48,148 nucleotides of DNA from Burkholderia sp. LMG 13014. GTDB lineage: Bacteria > Pseudomonadota > Gammaproteobacteria > Burkholderiales > Burkholderiaceae. The DNA lies in contig NZ_CAJNKE010000011.1 of NCBI RefSeq assembly GCF_905232215.1, forward strand, positions 1-48,148, written 5' to 3'. The position numbers and the translations under genes were made by a program. Positions 9,247 through 18,415 of the stretch are shown here, piece after piece; positions within the stretch are counted from its first letter, which is position 1, and every line of letters starts with the position of its first letter. Under the pieces are notes generated by a model. The model had not been told where the DNA came from, made no database searches, and worked only from the letters and a program-made list of their open reading frames with translations.

Positions 9247-10230
9247 ATGACATCAGTGCACTGGTTGCCGCTGACGGAGGTGGCTGACGATGCTCGGGAC
9301 GCCGTCCGGGCGTTCCGCGAACTGGGCGGACGACACTACGGCAGCTTTTCCGCCGACCAGTCGCGCGTGAACTTCGTGCGTGCCTGCGAATTGAACGGCC
9401 TCACGGGTGACGAGGCCGTTGTCCATGAAGACATCGATGTTCCCGTTGCGGACGGCAGTATTCGGGTACGGCTCTATCGACCGCCCGCAGGGGCGGGTGC
9501 CGACGGTAAGCCGCTTGTCGTCTTCATTCACGGCGGCGGGTGGGTGATCGGCAGCGTGGACACGCATGACGGCATCTGCCGTCATCTCGCACGGCATGGC
9601 GGGTGTGCTGTCGCTTCGGTGGAGTACCGGCTAGCGCCGGAGCACCGGTGGCCGGTCCCGCTCGAAGATTGCGAGCAGGCACTGGACTACCTGATGGCCA
9701 ACGCTTCTGCGCTCTCCATCGATGCGTCCCGGGTGGTCCTGGCGGGCGACAGTGCCGGCGGCAATATGGCGACCATCATCGCCAATGCGGCACCGGCGGC
9801 GGGACCCGCGATCATCGGGCAGATCCTGTTTTATCCGGTGACGGACCTGACGGCATCGCTTCCTTCATACCGGCGCATTCAAGGCGGATTTCCGCTTGTC
9901 GCCGAGTCGATGCTCTGGTTCCGGGATCACTACGTGCCGGCCGGCACCCCGCTTGACCTTCCGCGCCTGTCTCCGTTGCTGCATGCGGAGGGCCGGCGGC
10001 AGCCGCCGATGTTCATTGCAACGGTGGGGCTGGATCCGCTATGCGATGAAGGCATTGCCTACGCATCGTGCGCGGCACGGGCAGGGAGCAAGGTCGAGCA
10101 TCACCATCTGCCCGGACATCATCACGGCATCGTCACCGCGGCCCGCAATATCCCGGCAGCGCGATATCTGCTGGAATGCGCGGCTTCCTTTGTTCGGCGG
10201 CTTGCCGACACAGAGGGTTTCAATGTTTGA
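9247..10230 (+). CDS. alpha/beta hydrolase, HSL (family IV) esterase 1
   Basis: A 327-residue esterase of the hormone-sensitive-lipase family. The oxyanion motif HGGG is at residues 95-98, the nucleophile Ser169 lies in GDSAGG, the acid is in DPLCDEG (near 265) and the His is in HHHGIV (near 295), so the triad is complete. It probably hydrolyses the ester or lactone made by BVMO 1, 12 bases upstream. The ATG at 9247 follows GGAGAGGCAC. There is no signal peptide, so it is cytosolic. A paralogue of the same family lies at 13981. Confidence 0.93.
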   Translation: MTSVHWLPLTEVADDARDAVRAFRELGGRHYGSFSADQSRVNFVRACELNGLTGDEAVVHEDIDVPVADGSIRVRLYRPPAGAGADGKPLVVFIHGGGWVIGSVDTHDGICRHLARHGGCAVASVEYRLAPEHRWPVPLEDCEQALDYLMANASALSIDASRVVLAGDSAGGNMATIIANAAPAAGPAIIGQILFYPVTDLTASLPSYRRIQGGFPLVAESMLWFRDHYVPAGTPLDLPRLSPLLHAEGRRQPPMFIATVGLDPLCDEGIAYASCAARAGSKVEHHHLPGHHHGIVTAARNIPAARYLLECAASFVRRLADTEGFNV

Positions 10231-10397
10231 CGTCTTGATCTTCGCGCGGGCTGGCGCATCGCCGTCCGTGCGGTCGTGTCAATGACGAGTTCGCCAGGGA
10301 TGAATCTCGCGTAGCTCGACGCGTTCCGGCTCGTTGACGAGCCTGATGAGCGGAGTGGCGTCGCGCAATTATTCAAACGGGACAGAGGAGATTGGGT

Positions 10398-12173
10398 ATG
10401 GAGAAGATCTGGCTTGATGCCTATCCGCCGGAGGTTCCGGCAGAGATTGATTCCAATGCGTATCGATCCGTCAGTGCGCTGATTGAAGAAAGCTTCGGCA
10501 AGTTTCAGGGAAAGCCTGCTTTTGCATGCGACGGAAAGCGGGTCACATATGGTGACCTTGACGAAATGTCTCGTTCACTGGCCACGTGGCTGCAATCGCG
10601 GGGGCTCGAGCGTGGTGCGCGTGTCGCCATCATGATGCCGAATGTGCTGCCTTACCCGATCTCGATTTGCGCAGTCCTGCGTGCCGGCTACGTTGTCGTC
10701 AACGTCAATCCGCTTTATACGCCCCGCGAGTTGCAGCATCAGTTGAACGACAGCGGCGCGGAGGCGATCGTCCTTCTCGATAGTTGCGTTGCAACTTTGG
10801 ACGGGATCAGAGCACAAACGCAGGTGAAGCATGTTCTGATTGCGACGCACGACCAAGCTTCGCCCGCGGCGCCGATCTCGAGCGCGCATACGACATTTGA
10901 CGATGCGATTGCAGCGGGACGTCAGGGCAAATTCGTGCCGGCCTCCCAGTCACCGGATGACGTCGCCTTTCTCCAATATACGGGGGGAACAACGGGGGTG
11001 TCGAAAGGGGCGACCCTCTTGCATCGGAACATCGTCTCGAACGTATTGCAGACGGACGTCTGGCTCAAGCCTGCGCGTAGTTGGCGCCCTGACGTTACAC
11101 AGTTCATCACGGTGGCGGCACTTCCGATCTATCACATCTTTGCGCTCAACGTGTGCTGCCTGTTGACCATGCGTACGGGCGGGCTCTGTGTGCTGGTTCC
11201 GAATCCGCGTGATATCGGCGGGATGATCAAGTCGCTTGCCGGATACAAGATCACGAGCTTTCCGGGAGTGAACACGCTTTATAACGCGATGCTTCATCAT
11301 CCGGAATTTTCCAACCTCGATTGCTCCAATCTGCTGCTGGCCAACGGCGGCGGGATGGCCACACAAGAGGCCGTCGCAAAGCGCTGGAAGGAGATGACCG
11401 GCGCGCCGATTATCGAAGGATACGGGCTGTCCGAGACATCGCCCTGCGTCACGATCAATCCTGTGGCCCGTGGCGAATTCAATGGCACGATCGGTCTGCC
11501 GCTGCCCTCTACCGAAGTGTCGATCCGGGACGACGACGGCAGGGAATTGCCGCCTGGAGAAGCAGGGGAGTTGTGCATTCGTGGTCCCCAGGTGATGGCC
11601 GGTTACTGGCAGCGACCCGATGAGACCGCGAAGGTGATGACCGCGGACGGCTTCTTCCGGTCGGGCGACATTGCGTCGATCTCCGCGGACGGCTTCGTGC
11701 GCATCGTCGACCGCAAGAAGGACATGATCCTCGTGTCCGGCTTCAACGTCTACCCGAACGAGATCGAAGAGGTCGTTGCCAGACACCCGGGCGTATACGA
11801 GGTCGCGGCTATCGGCGTACCCGACGAGCATTCCGGAGAGGCCGTCAAGCTGTTCGTGGTCAGGAAAGCGCCCGACCTGACGGACGAAGATCTGATGACG
11901 TTCTGCAAAGGCCAGCTGACTGGCTATAAGCGACCGAAAAGCATCGAGTTTCGCGACAGCCTGCCAAAGAGCAACGTCGGGAAGATCCTTCGACGAGAGT
12001 TGCGGATGCCGAAGGGTCGACGTCATCGTCAGGGGCCGATGCCATCAAGTGCGAGCCGCCCCGTCGCATCTCCCCGAGCGGATTCCGGAGCGACGCAGCG
12101 GAGCATTCGGCGCGACGGGACCCGTGCGAGGCGACGCAACCTTCGCAACCGATCGAGTAATGGAAACCCCTGA
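10398..12173 (+). CDS. long-chain acyl-CoA ligase (FadD-like), aberrant C-terminus
   Basis: A 591-residue AMP-forming ligase activating a medium or long acid to its CoA thioester. It has LQYTGGTTGVSKGA, YGLSETSP, SGDIAS, VSGFNVYPNEIEE and the catalytic Lys in KSNVGKILRRELR. Family members normally end a few residues after RREL(R)D. Here the frame passes into about 55 Arg/Ser-rich residues. CGGATGCC at 12003 would give the usual RDA if one G were restored, so a one-base deletion near 12004 is likely. The catalytic part is unaffected. The ATG at 10398 follows GAGGAGATTGGGT. The 167-base gap from the esterase leaves room for a separate promoter. Confidence 0.9.
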   Translation: MEKIWLDAYPPEVPAEIDSNAYRSVSALIEESFGKFQGKPAFACDGKRVTYGDLDEMSRSLATWLQSRGLERGARVAIMMPNVLPYPISICAVLRAGYVVVNVNPLYTPRELQHQLNDSGAEAIVLLDSCVATLDGIRAQTQVKHVLIATHDQASPAAPISSAHTTFDDAIAAGRQGKFVPASQSPDDVAFLQYTGGTTGVSKGATLLHRNIVSNVLQTDVWLKPARSWRPDVTQFITVAALPIYHIFALNVCCLLTMRTGGLCVLVPNPRDIGGMIKSLAGYKITSFPGVNTLYNAMLHHPEFSNLDCSNLLLANGGGMATQEAVAKRWKEMTGAPIIEGYGLSETSPCVTINPVARGEFNGTIGLPLPSTEVSIRDDDGRELPPGEAGELCIRGPQVMAGYWQRPDETAKVMTADGFFRSGDIASISADGFVRIVDRKKDMILVSGFNVYPNEIEEVVARHPGVYEVAAIGVPDEHSGEAVKLFVVRKAPDLTDEDLMTFCKGQLTGYKRPKSIEFRDSLPKSNVGKILRRELRMPKGRRHRQGPMPSSASRPVASPRADSGATQRSIRRDGTRARRRNLRNRSSNGNP

Positions 12174-12204
12174 TTCAAATTGTCCCTTGACTGCATAGAC
12201 TGGG

Positions 12205-12229
12205 AACCGTGGAACTTGGTCAATTGATC
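12205..12229. promoter_or_regulatory. 25-bp operator, site 2 (distal, BVMO 2 operon; half-degenerate)
   Basis: Core GAAC-TTG-GTCA with a strong right half (GTCA, AT, TGATC) and a poorly conserved left arm. It lies 176 bp, centre to centre, upstream of site 3, repeating the paired arrangement of the other units. This and site 5 of the list at 29071 are the weaker matches. Confidence 0.45.
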
Positions 12230-12380
12230 ATGTTCTGGGTGACCGGTCAAACCGGGATGCGTCCGCCAATGATCCGCGTGCATGTCAGGCCGGGTGTGTC
12301 GATGATCTTTCCTGCGGTTGTCCCGTGCTGGTTTGAAGCGTTGTCGCTGGCATACACGTGTGGGCGTCTTTTTGCTTCGT

Positions 12381-12405
12381 AGTCACATGACCAAGTCGAA
12401 TGATC
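12381..12405. promoter_or_regulatory. 25-bp operator, site 3 (proximal, BVMO 2 operon)
   Basis: Core TGAC-CAA-GTCG with outer arms AGTCA and TGATC. It ends 52 bases before the ATG at 12458. TTGCTTCGT directly precedes it, and the same flank (TTGCTTTGT) precedes the site at 30915 at identical spacing, suggesting a shared promoter element. Confidence 0.78.
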
Positions 12406-12457
12406 TAGTCGTGCGGCGTTACGGATATTTTCAATAACTGGTCATCGGAGGGATCTC

Positions 12458-13948
12458 ATGACTAAGAAACAAACAGATTCGTGTTCGCCTGAGCACGTAG
12501 ATGTACTGATCATTGGGGCCGGGATCTCGGGGCTCGATGCCGCTTGTCATCTCCGCATGAACTTGCCGGGCCGCTCGTTCGCCATCCTGGAAGCCATGGA
12601 TGGATTCGGTGGTACGTGGTGGACCCATCGCTACCCCGGCGCGCGTTCCGACAGCGACCTGTACACGTATGCGTTCGGATTTCGCCCGTGGCAGGGCCGC
12701 TCGATTGCCACGGCGGAGGAGATCCACAGCTATCTGGGCGATGTCATCAAGGAATATGACCTCGGTTCGAAGATCCGCTACGGGCATCGTGTTCAAACGG
12801 TGAGCTGGTCGAGCGAACAGAAGCGCTGGACGGTCGAGGTATCGCGCAGCGACACGGGCGAGCGCTTCTCGCTCACCACCGACTTCCTGTGGCTGGGGGC
12901 GGGGTACTACGACCATCGCCAGGGCTTTACGCCGAAGTGGAACGGGTTCGATCGCTACAAGGGAACGGTCGTTCATCCGCAGCACTGGCCCGAAGATCTC
13001 GACTATGCCGGAAAGCGGGTGGTCGTGATCGGCTCGGGCGCGACTGCGGCGACGCTGATTCCGGCGATGGCCGGAACCGCGGCGCACGTGACGATGCTCC
13101 AACGGTCGCCGACGTTCTTCACGGCGGTGCCCTGGACCCACCAGCTGGACGCGACGCTTCGCGAACTGAGCCTGCCCGAAGAATGGCGATCGGAGATTCT
13201 GCGGCGTGCGCACCTGAAGCAGACGTTCGACCTGATCAATCTGTCCGCAGCGAACCCGGACGCCGTTCGCGACTGGCTGATCAACGAGACCCGGCAACAG
13301 CTGCCGGAAGGGTTTGACGTCGACAGGCACTTCAATCCCGGCTATCGCCCGTGGCAGCAGCGCGTGGCGGCAGTGCCCGAGGGCGACCTCTTCACGGCCA
13401 TCCGGGACGGGAAAGCCTCCGTCGTGACGGACACCATCGAATCGTTCGACGAAAGCGGCATTACGCTGGCGTCGGGCGAGCACCTGCAGGCGGACATCGT
13501 CGTCACGGCGACCGGCTTCGACATGAGCGCTTTCGGCCAGATCGCCTTCCAGGTCGATGGAGATACCGTCGACATGACCAAGCGGGTCTCGTATCGAGGA
13601 ATGATGATCGAGGGTATCCCGAACATGGCGTTCATCTACGGCTACTACCGGTCGAGCTGGACGCTGCGCGCCGATCTCGTCTGCGAATTCACCTGCCGCG
13701 TCCTGGCGCATATGGACAAGGTGGGGGCGAAGACGGTGGAACCGTGCCTGCGCGCCGAGGACGCCGACATGCAGCGTCTGCCGTGGACGGACCCGAACAA
13801 CTTCAATGCCGGGTACGTGATGCGCTCGCAACACCAGATGCACTCGCGTGGCGATCGCATGCCGTGGCAGCACCACTTCGAGTACGAGGAGGAGCGCCAG
13901 ACCATTCCGGAATTGAGCCCGGATTCCGAAGTCCTCGTGTATCGCTGA
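12458..13948 (+). CDS. EthA-like flavin monooxygenase (BVMO 2)
   Basis: A 496-residue FAD/NADPH monooxygenase. The FAD motif GAGISG is at residues 20-25, DGFGGTWWTHRYPGARSDSD is typical of the family, and the NADPH motif GSGATA is near 192-197. The fingerprint reads YKGTVVHPQHWP (167-178), with Tyr where the canonical motif has Phe. HPQHWPEDLDYAGKRVVV and the GMMIEGIPNMAF region closely resemble mycobacterial EthA, which oxidises ketones and thioamides. I infer ketone or S/N oxidation. The start is the ATG at 12458 after GGAGGGATCTC, just downstream of operator sites 2 and 3. It heads an operon with the esterase and GMC oxidoreductase. Confidence 0.93.
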   Translation: MTKKQTDSCSPEHVDVLIIGAGISGLDAACHLRMNLPGRSFAILEAMDGFGGTWWTHRYPGARSDSDLYTYAFGFRPWQGRSIATAEEIHSYLGDVIKEYDLGSKIRYGHRVQTVSWSSEQKRWTVEVSRSDTGERFSLTTDFLWLGAGYYDHRQGFTPKWNGFDRYKGTVVHPQHWPEDLDYAGKRVVVIGSGATAATLIPAMAGTAAHVTMLQRSPTFFTAVPWTHQLDATLRELSLPEEWRSEILRRAHLKQTFDLINLSAANPDAVRDWLINETRQQLPEGFDVDRHFNPGYRPWQQRVAAVPEGDLFTAIRDGKASVVTDTIESFDESGITLASGEHLQADIVVTATGFDMSAFGQIAFQVDGDTVDMTKRVSYRGMMIEGIPNMAFIYGYYRSSWTLRADLVCEFTCRVLAHMDKVGAKTVEPCLRAEDADMQRLPWTDPNNFNAGYVMRSQHQMHSRGDRMPWQHHFEYEEERQTIPELSPDSEVLVYR

Positions 13949-13980
13949 TCTCCGAGCAACGTTCGATTAAAGGTGATGTT

Positions 13981-14931
13981 ATGGCACTCGATTTGCACCT
14001 CGCTGGCTTTCTCGAATCCTTTGCCGGGTCCGGCGCGAAACCGCTGCCGCAGTCGACCCCGGAAGAGGCACGCGGATTGATGCAGCATCTGGCACGCGCC
14101 GTTCGCGCACCGGAGGCCGTTGTCGACATTCACGGCGTGGAAGACTTGACCGTTCCCGGCGCGGCTGGACCGCTGCGGGCGCGGCTCTATCGTCCGACCC
14201 AGGAGCGTCATCTGCCGACGGTCGTCTATCTCCACGGCGGCGGGTTCGTGATCGGCGATCTGGATACCCACGACAACATTTGTCGTGAGCTGGCTCGTGG
14301 CGCGAACGCGGTCGTTGTCTCGGTGGATTACCGGCTGGCTCCCGAGCATCCGTATCCGGCCGCCGCGGACGATGCGATTGCCGCGACCAAATGGGTGATC
14401 GCGAACGCGGGTGAGCTGGGCGGAAGCGACGTCGTGGCGGTGGCCGGAGATAGCGCTGGTGGCAATCTTGCGGCCGTCGTGACCCAGCAACTGCACGCCG
14501 ACGGAATTTCGCTTTCCGCCCAGTTCCTGATCTACCCCGCAGTCGCACAGGACCGCGCCGGCTTTCCTTCCTTCAAGGAAAACGGCGAGGGCTACCTGCT
14601 CGATCTCGAGACGATCGCCTGGTTTGACCGACATTACGTGCTCGACGGTACCGACAGGGAGGATGCGCGACTGGCCCCGATCCGTGCGAAGGACCTTGCC
14701 GGGTTGCCGCCCGCGGTCATCCTGACCGCCGAATTCGATCCGCTGCGCGACGAGGGCGAAGCCTATGGCCGCTCGCTCCACGCGAGCGGCGTCAAGGTCG
14801 ACACGATCAGGTGCGATGGAATGATTCACGGGTTCTTCGACATGGGGGCGATCTCCCCGGGCGCCCAGGCGTGGATCGAGAAGGGCATCGCGAGCTTTCG
14901 AAAGGTGCTCGGCGGCGCGCAGCACCATTGA
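13981..14931 (+). CDS. alpha/beta hydrolase, HSL (family IV) esterase 2
   Basis: A 316-residue HSL-family esterase. HGGG is at residues 85-88, the nucleophile is Ser158 in GDSAGG, the acid lies in EFDPLRDEG (near 257) and the His in GMIHGFFD (near 287). It begins 32 bases after BVMO 2, with ATG at 13981 preceded by AAAGGTGATGTT, and likely cleaves that enzyme's ester or lactone product. It shares family and layout with esterase 1 at 9247 (both THDNI/THDGI after the HGGG motif, both YRLAPEH), but sequence differs enough that this is not a recent duplication. Confidence 0.93.
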   Translation: MALDLHLAGFLESFAGSGAKPLPQSTPEEARGLMQHLARAVRAPEAVVDIHGVEDLTVPGAAGPLRARLYRPTQERHLPTVVYLHGGGFVIGDLDTHDNICRELARGANAVVVSVDYRLAPEHPYPAAADDAIAATKWVIANAGELGGSDVVAVAGDSAGGNLAAVVTQQLHADGISLSAQFLIYPAVAQDRAGFPSFKENGEGYLLDLETIAWFDRHYVLDGTDREDARLAPIRAKDLAGLPPAVILTAEFDPLRDEGEAYGRSLHASGVKVDTIRCDGMIHGFFDMGAISPGAQAWIEKGIASFRKVLGGAQHH

Positions 14932-15153
14932 TACGTTGGCGGAAGCGAGTTGATTTCGCTTTTCGCCATTTCGTGGCCGCACGCGGTTCGATGGATGACC
15001 TCCAACGCTGCCGGCGCGGCCACGCAGTTCTGATGCATGACGGAATGAAGCCGATTGCGCAACGGTTCGGTGAGGCCGCGACGTGAGTGGTGGAGTCAAT
15101 GCATCAGGTAGTTGCTTGTGAAGCGTTCAAGCATCTATCCAGGACACAGACCC

Positions 15154-16773
15154 GTGAAGAACTCATTCGATTATCTTGTTGTAGGCGGCGGCTCGGCAGG
15201 CAGCGTGCTGGCTTCGCGTCTGACCGAAGACCCCGATGTGACGCTGTGCCTCTTCGAAGCCGGCGGCACCGGCGATGGATGGCCCATCAACGTTCCGGCC
15301 GCCCTGGTGCTGATGGTCCCGTCCCGGCTGAACAACTGGGCGTTCGAGACGGTGCCCCAAAAGGGGCTGCTGGGACGACGCGGCTACCAGCCGCGTGGCA
15401 AGGCGTTGGGCGGATCGTCGGCGATCAATGCGATGGTGTACACGCGTGGCCATCATGCCGACTACGACGACTGGGCCGCGCTTGGCAACGAAGGCTGGGC
15501 CTGGAACGACGTTTTCCCCTATTTCAAGCGAAGCGAGCATAACGAGCGGCTTGGCAATGAATGGCACGGGCGCGGCGGCCCGCTGTGGGTCAGCGATCTG
15601 AGGACCGGTAATCCATTTCAGGGCCGTTGGCTGGAGGCCGCACGTCAGTGCGGCCTGCCCGTCACGGACGATTTCAACGGTGCGGAGCAGGAAGGCGTCG
15701 GCATCTACCAGGTGACCCAGAGGAATGGCGAGCGCTGGAGTGCGGCACGTGCGTATCTCTTTCCGCATCTGAAGGTTCGCGACAATCTGACGGTGGAGAC
15801 CGGTGTGCAGGTCAGACGCATCGTGTTCGACGGCAACAGGGCCGTTGGCGTCGAGGTCTCGCGTGGGGGGAATGTCGAGACGGTCTGGGCAAAGAAAGAG
15901 GTGATCCTTTCCGCGGGAGCGTTTCAATCGCCTCAGTTGCTGATGTTGTCCGGCGTCGGGCCGAAGGACGAACTTCAGCGTCATGGGATCGAGGTCGTAG
16001 CCGATCTCCCGGGCGTGGGGGAGAACTTGCAGGATCACCCGGACTTCGTCGTCAGCTACAAGACGAATAGCCTGGACGCGCTAGGTGTATCGGTACGCGG
16101 CGGGATCAAGACGCTGCGCGACATCAGGCAATACCGGGCGTCGCGGCAGGGCACGATGACGACCAACTTTGCTGAAGGCGGCGCCTTCCTGAAGACGCGT
16201 CCCGATCTGGAGCGACCGGACGTTCAGATGCACTTTGTCGTGGGTCCCGTCAGCGATCATGGAAGGAAGGTGCAGCTCGGGCATGGTATTTCCTGTCACG
16301 TGTGCCTGTTGAGGCCGAAAAGCCGTGGGTCGGTCAAGTTGCGAAGCGCGGATCCGCTGGACGCGCCGTTGATCGACCCGGCATTCCTCGAGCACGCGGA
16401 CGATCTCGATGTCCTGGTCGACGGATACAAGCTGACTCGGCGGTTGATGGCGGCGCCGGCGATGTCCGAGTTCGTGACGGAGGATCTGTTCGAGTCCCGG
16501 TCGCGATCGGACGAAGACATTCGTGCGCTGCTGCGCGAGCGGACCGACACCGTGTACCACCCGGTAGGAACGTGTCGCATGGGGAACGACGCGCTCGCCG
16601 TCGTTGATTCTCAACTGCGCGTACGGGGAACGGAAGGCTTGCGTGTGGTGGATGCCTCCATCATGCCGACGCTGGTGGGTGCAAACACGAACGCGCCAAC
16701 GATCATGATCGGGGAGAAAGCCTCTGACCTGATTCGGAGGATCTCCAGATTCCCGTCCGCGGTGTCGGCGTGA
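15154..16773 (+). CDS. GMC-family FAD alcohol oxidoreductase (choline dehydrogenase-like)
   Basis: A 539-residue GMC flavoprotein. FAD binding is GGGSAGSVLASRL at the N-terminus. GMC signature 1 is KALGGSSAINAMVYTRG, signature 2 is GAFQSPQLLMLSGVGP, and the active-site His lies in YHPVGTCRMG, with a second base in NTNAPTIMIGEKA. Such enzymes oxidise primary alcohols to aldehydes, often feeding the respiratory chain; AlkJ of alkane degradation is the functional analogue. I chose the GTG at 15154, after CCAGGACACA, over TTG/GTG starts at 15112-15118. The 222-base gap from the esterase holds no gene that I can see. It may oxidise the alcohol released by esterase 2. Confidence 0.9.
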   Translation: MKNSFDYLVVGGGSAGSVLASRLTEDPDVTLCLFEAGGTGDGWPINVPAALVLMVPSRLNNWAFETVPQKGLLGRRGYQPRGKALGGSSAINAMVYTRGHHADYDDWAALGNEGWAWNDVFPYFKRSEHNERLGNEWHGRGGPLWVSDLRTGNPFQGRWLEAARQCGLPVTDDFNGAEQEGVGIYQVTQRNGERWSAARAYLFPHLKVRDNLTVETGVQVRRIVFDGNRAVGVEVSRGGNVETVWAKKEVILSAGAFQSPQLLMLSGVGPKDELQRHGIEVVADLPGVGENLQDHPDFVVSYKTNSLDALGVSVRGGIKTLRDIRQYRASRQGTMTTNFAEGGAFLKTRPDLERPDVQMHFVVGPVSDHGRKVQLGHGISCHVCLLRPKSRGSVKLRSADPLDAPLIDPAFLEHADDLDVLVDGYKLTRRLMAAPAMSEFVTEDLFESRSRSDEDIRALLRERTDTVYHPVGTCRMGNDALAVVDSQLRVRGTEGLRVVDASIMPTLVGANTNAPTIMIGEKASDLIRRISRFPSAVSA

Positions 16774-17380
16774 AAATCGGCATCGTGGTTTAACGGGCCG
16801 CTTCACGTGCTGGCCTTCGTCAGCATAGGCGCCTCAACCGTACCCGGACGTTGCGCGCGCGATATGTGCGGCGACGTCCGCTGCCGGAAGCCTGGGGCCA
16901 GCTGGCCGGTTGAGGCAAAACCGGACGCTCCCCGGGCATCGCGAGCTTTTTGGCGTCGGGCGCTCGAGCGGTGAGGTCGGGTGATGCAGCCAACCGCCGA
17001 TCACGAACGCACCTTTGCTCTTTGGCGGGCAGGGCAGGCACGAGGCAAGCGATGTCGTCGCCTGCGGCTGGGCTGCCGGGTGGCGACCTGTATGCGCCAA
17101 CCACCGGACGAAGGCCGGTGCGTGCCTTGCCGCGATGAGCCGCAGCAACCCGCGAAGCAATCGGCCGATCGATCCCGCCCGGCGTCCGGCCTGGTCCGGG
17201 TGCAGGAAATATTCTTCCCCAGCCTCTATCCCGATGGCTTCGGCGTGCGCCATGCCGAACGCCGCTTTCAACTCGTCGAGTCGTGCCAGTTCGTGCCAGT
17301 GAACCTGGACCCCGTCCGGCGTCGAACGCTGTCCGGAAGGTGTTCACGCGCACGAAAGGCGACGACTCGGAAATTCAATC
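16774..17380. other. intergenic region without a recognised gene
   Basis: About 600 bases between the GMC gene and the response regulator. A minus-strand open frame (17271 down to 16834) starts with naturally composed residues (MAHAEAIGIEAGEEYFLHPD, extending upstream as WHELARLDELKAAFG) and then becomes low-complexity. It may be a gene fragment of unknown family. No operator of the 25-bp type is present. Confidence 0.35.
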
Positions 17381-18070
17381 ATGCACTCGCTCATACTCAT
17401 CGCGGATGACGCACCGGACATGTCGTCAACGCTCGATACCTGCCTGACTCGCAACGGGTTTCGAACGTTTCAGACCAACACCTCCCAGGCCGTGCTTGCC
17501 ACGCACCTGCACCTGAAGCCGGATCTGGTCATTCTCGACGTCCGTGAACTCCGTGCGGATACCCTGGAAATGCTGGCCAGGCTGCGACGACAAAGCGATA
17601 CCCCCATCGTCGTCATTTCGGAGTGTGATCTGGACAGGGAGCGGTTGCGCGCACTGCACGCCGGCGCTGACGACTACATCGTCAGGCCGTTCAACCCGGA
17701 CGTGGTCGTCGCGCGATTGCTCACGATGCTTCGCCGCTCCGGTGCGCTCGCTCCTGAACGTCGTCTCCGGGTGGGAGCGCTCGAAGTCGATACGGAAAGC
17801 TATAGGGTGTGCGTGCGGACGTCCTCCGGTGAAACGCCGGTTTCCGTGACACTCGTCGAATTCCGCCTGCTGGCTCACATGGCCAGGCTGCCGAATCGTG
17901 CCTTTACGCGCATCGAATTGCTCAATGCGTGCATGGCAGACGTAAGTGCATCCCCACGCACCGTCGACAGCCACATGACCCGGCTACGGAGAAAGCTGGT
18001 GGCCACAGGGGCGTCGGGCATCCTGGAAAGCGTGCACGGCGTCGGCTATCGCCTGAGAAAATCCGGCTGA
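17381..18070 (+). CDS. OmpR-family response regulator, atypical receiver
   Basis: A 229-residue protein with an N-terminal receiver (1-120) and a C-terminal winged helix (130-229: PVSVTLVEFRLLAHM, SPRTVDSHMTRLRRKL, SVHGVGYRLRK). The acidic pair D9-D10 and phospho-acceptor Asp53 are present, and Ser80 is the switch residue. The normally invariant Lys of the KPF motif is Arg102 (VRPF), which may alter phosphorylation-dependent switching. No histidine kinase gene is adjacent, so it is an orphan here. It stands alone on the plus strand between the GMC gene and the convergent envelope block. Whether it controls this cluster cannot be told from the sequence. Confidence 0.85.
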   Translation: MHSLILIADDAPDMSSTLDTCLTRNGFRTFQTNTSQAVLATHLHLKPDLVILDVRELRADTLEMLARLRRQSDTPIVVISECDLDRERLRALHAGADDYIVRPFNPDVVVARLLTMLRRSGALAPERRLRVGALEVDTESYRVCVRTSSGETPVSVTLVEFRLLAHMARLPNRAFTRIELLNACMADVSASPRTVDSHMTRLRRKLVATGASGILESVHGVGYRLRKSG

Positions 18071-18415
18071 CGGGGGAGGGCGTCGCTCGTTGTCCGAATC
18101 CGCTGTTCGTCGAGTGTGCATGCGGCGGTGGCGTGCGTGCCGCAGAGAATGGTGCGCCACCAGGAGATCGTTTGCTCCGAGCCGTTGCGGCGGTTGCGCA
18201 GATCGCCGGCCTGATCGCTTGGCCCTGGGCCTCATGTGGGATGCGGGCGGGCGGCGCGTCCGTATGCCGCTTCTTCATCGCGTTACCCCTGGCCTCCACG
18301 GTAGGCGAATTCGATGGCCGTTTGGCTGCACCCTCCATCCCGGGTCGGGCAGGCTTCGACACAGCGAGCCGCATGTCACAATCACGGCTCGCTGCGCGAA
18401 TCAAGCATCCGACAG
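18071..18415. other. convergent intergenic region
   Basis: Some 345 bases between the response regulator (plus) and the YCF48-like gene (minus), whose 3' ends face each other. Short open frames occur on both strands, but I find no start signal or recognisable protein, no operator and no clear terminator hairpin with a U-run. Confidence 0.4.
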
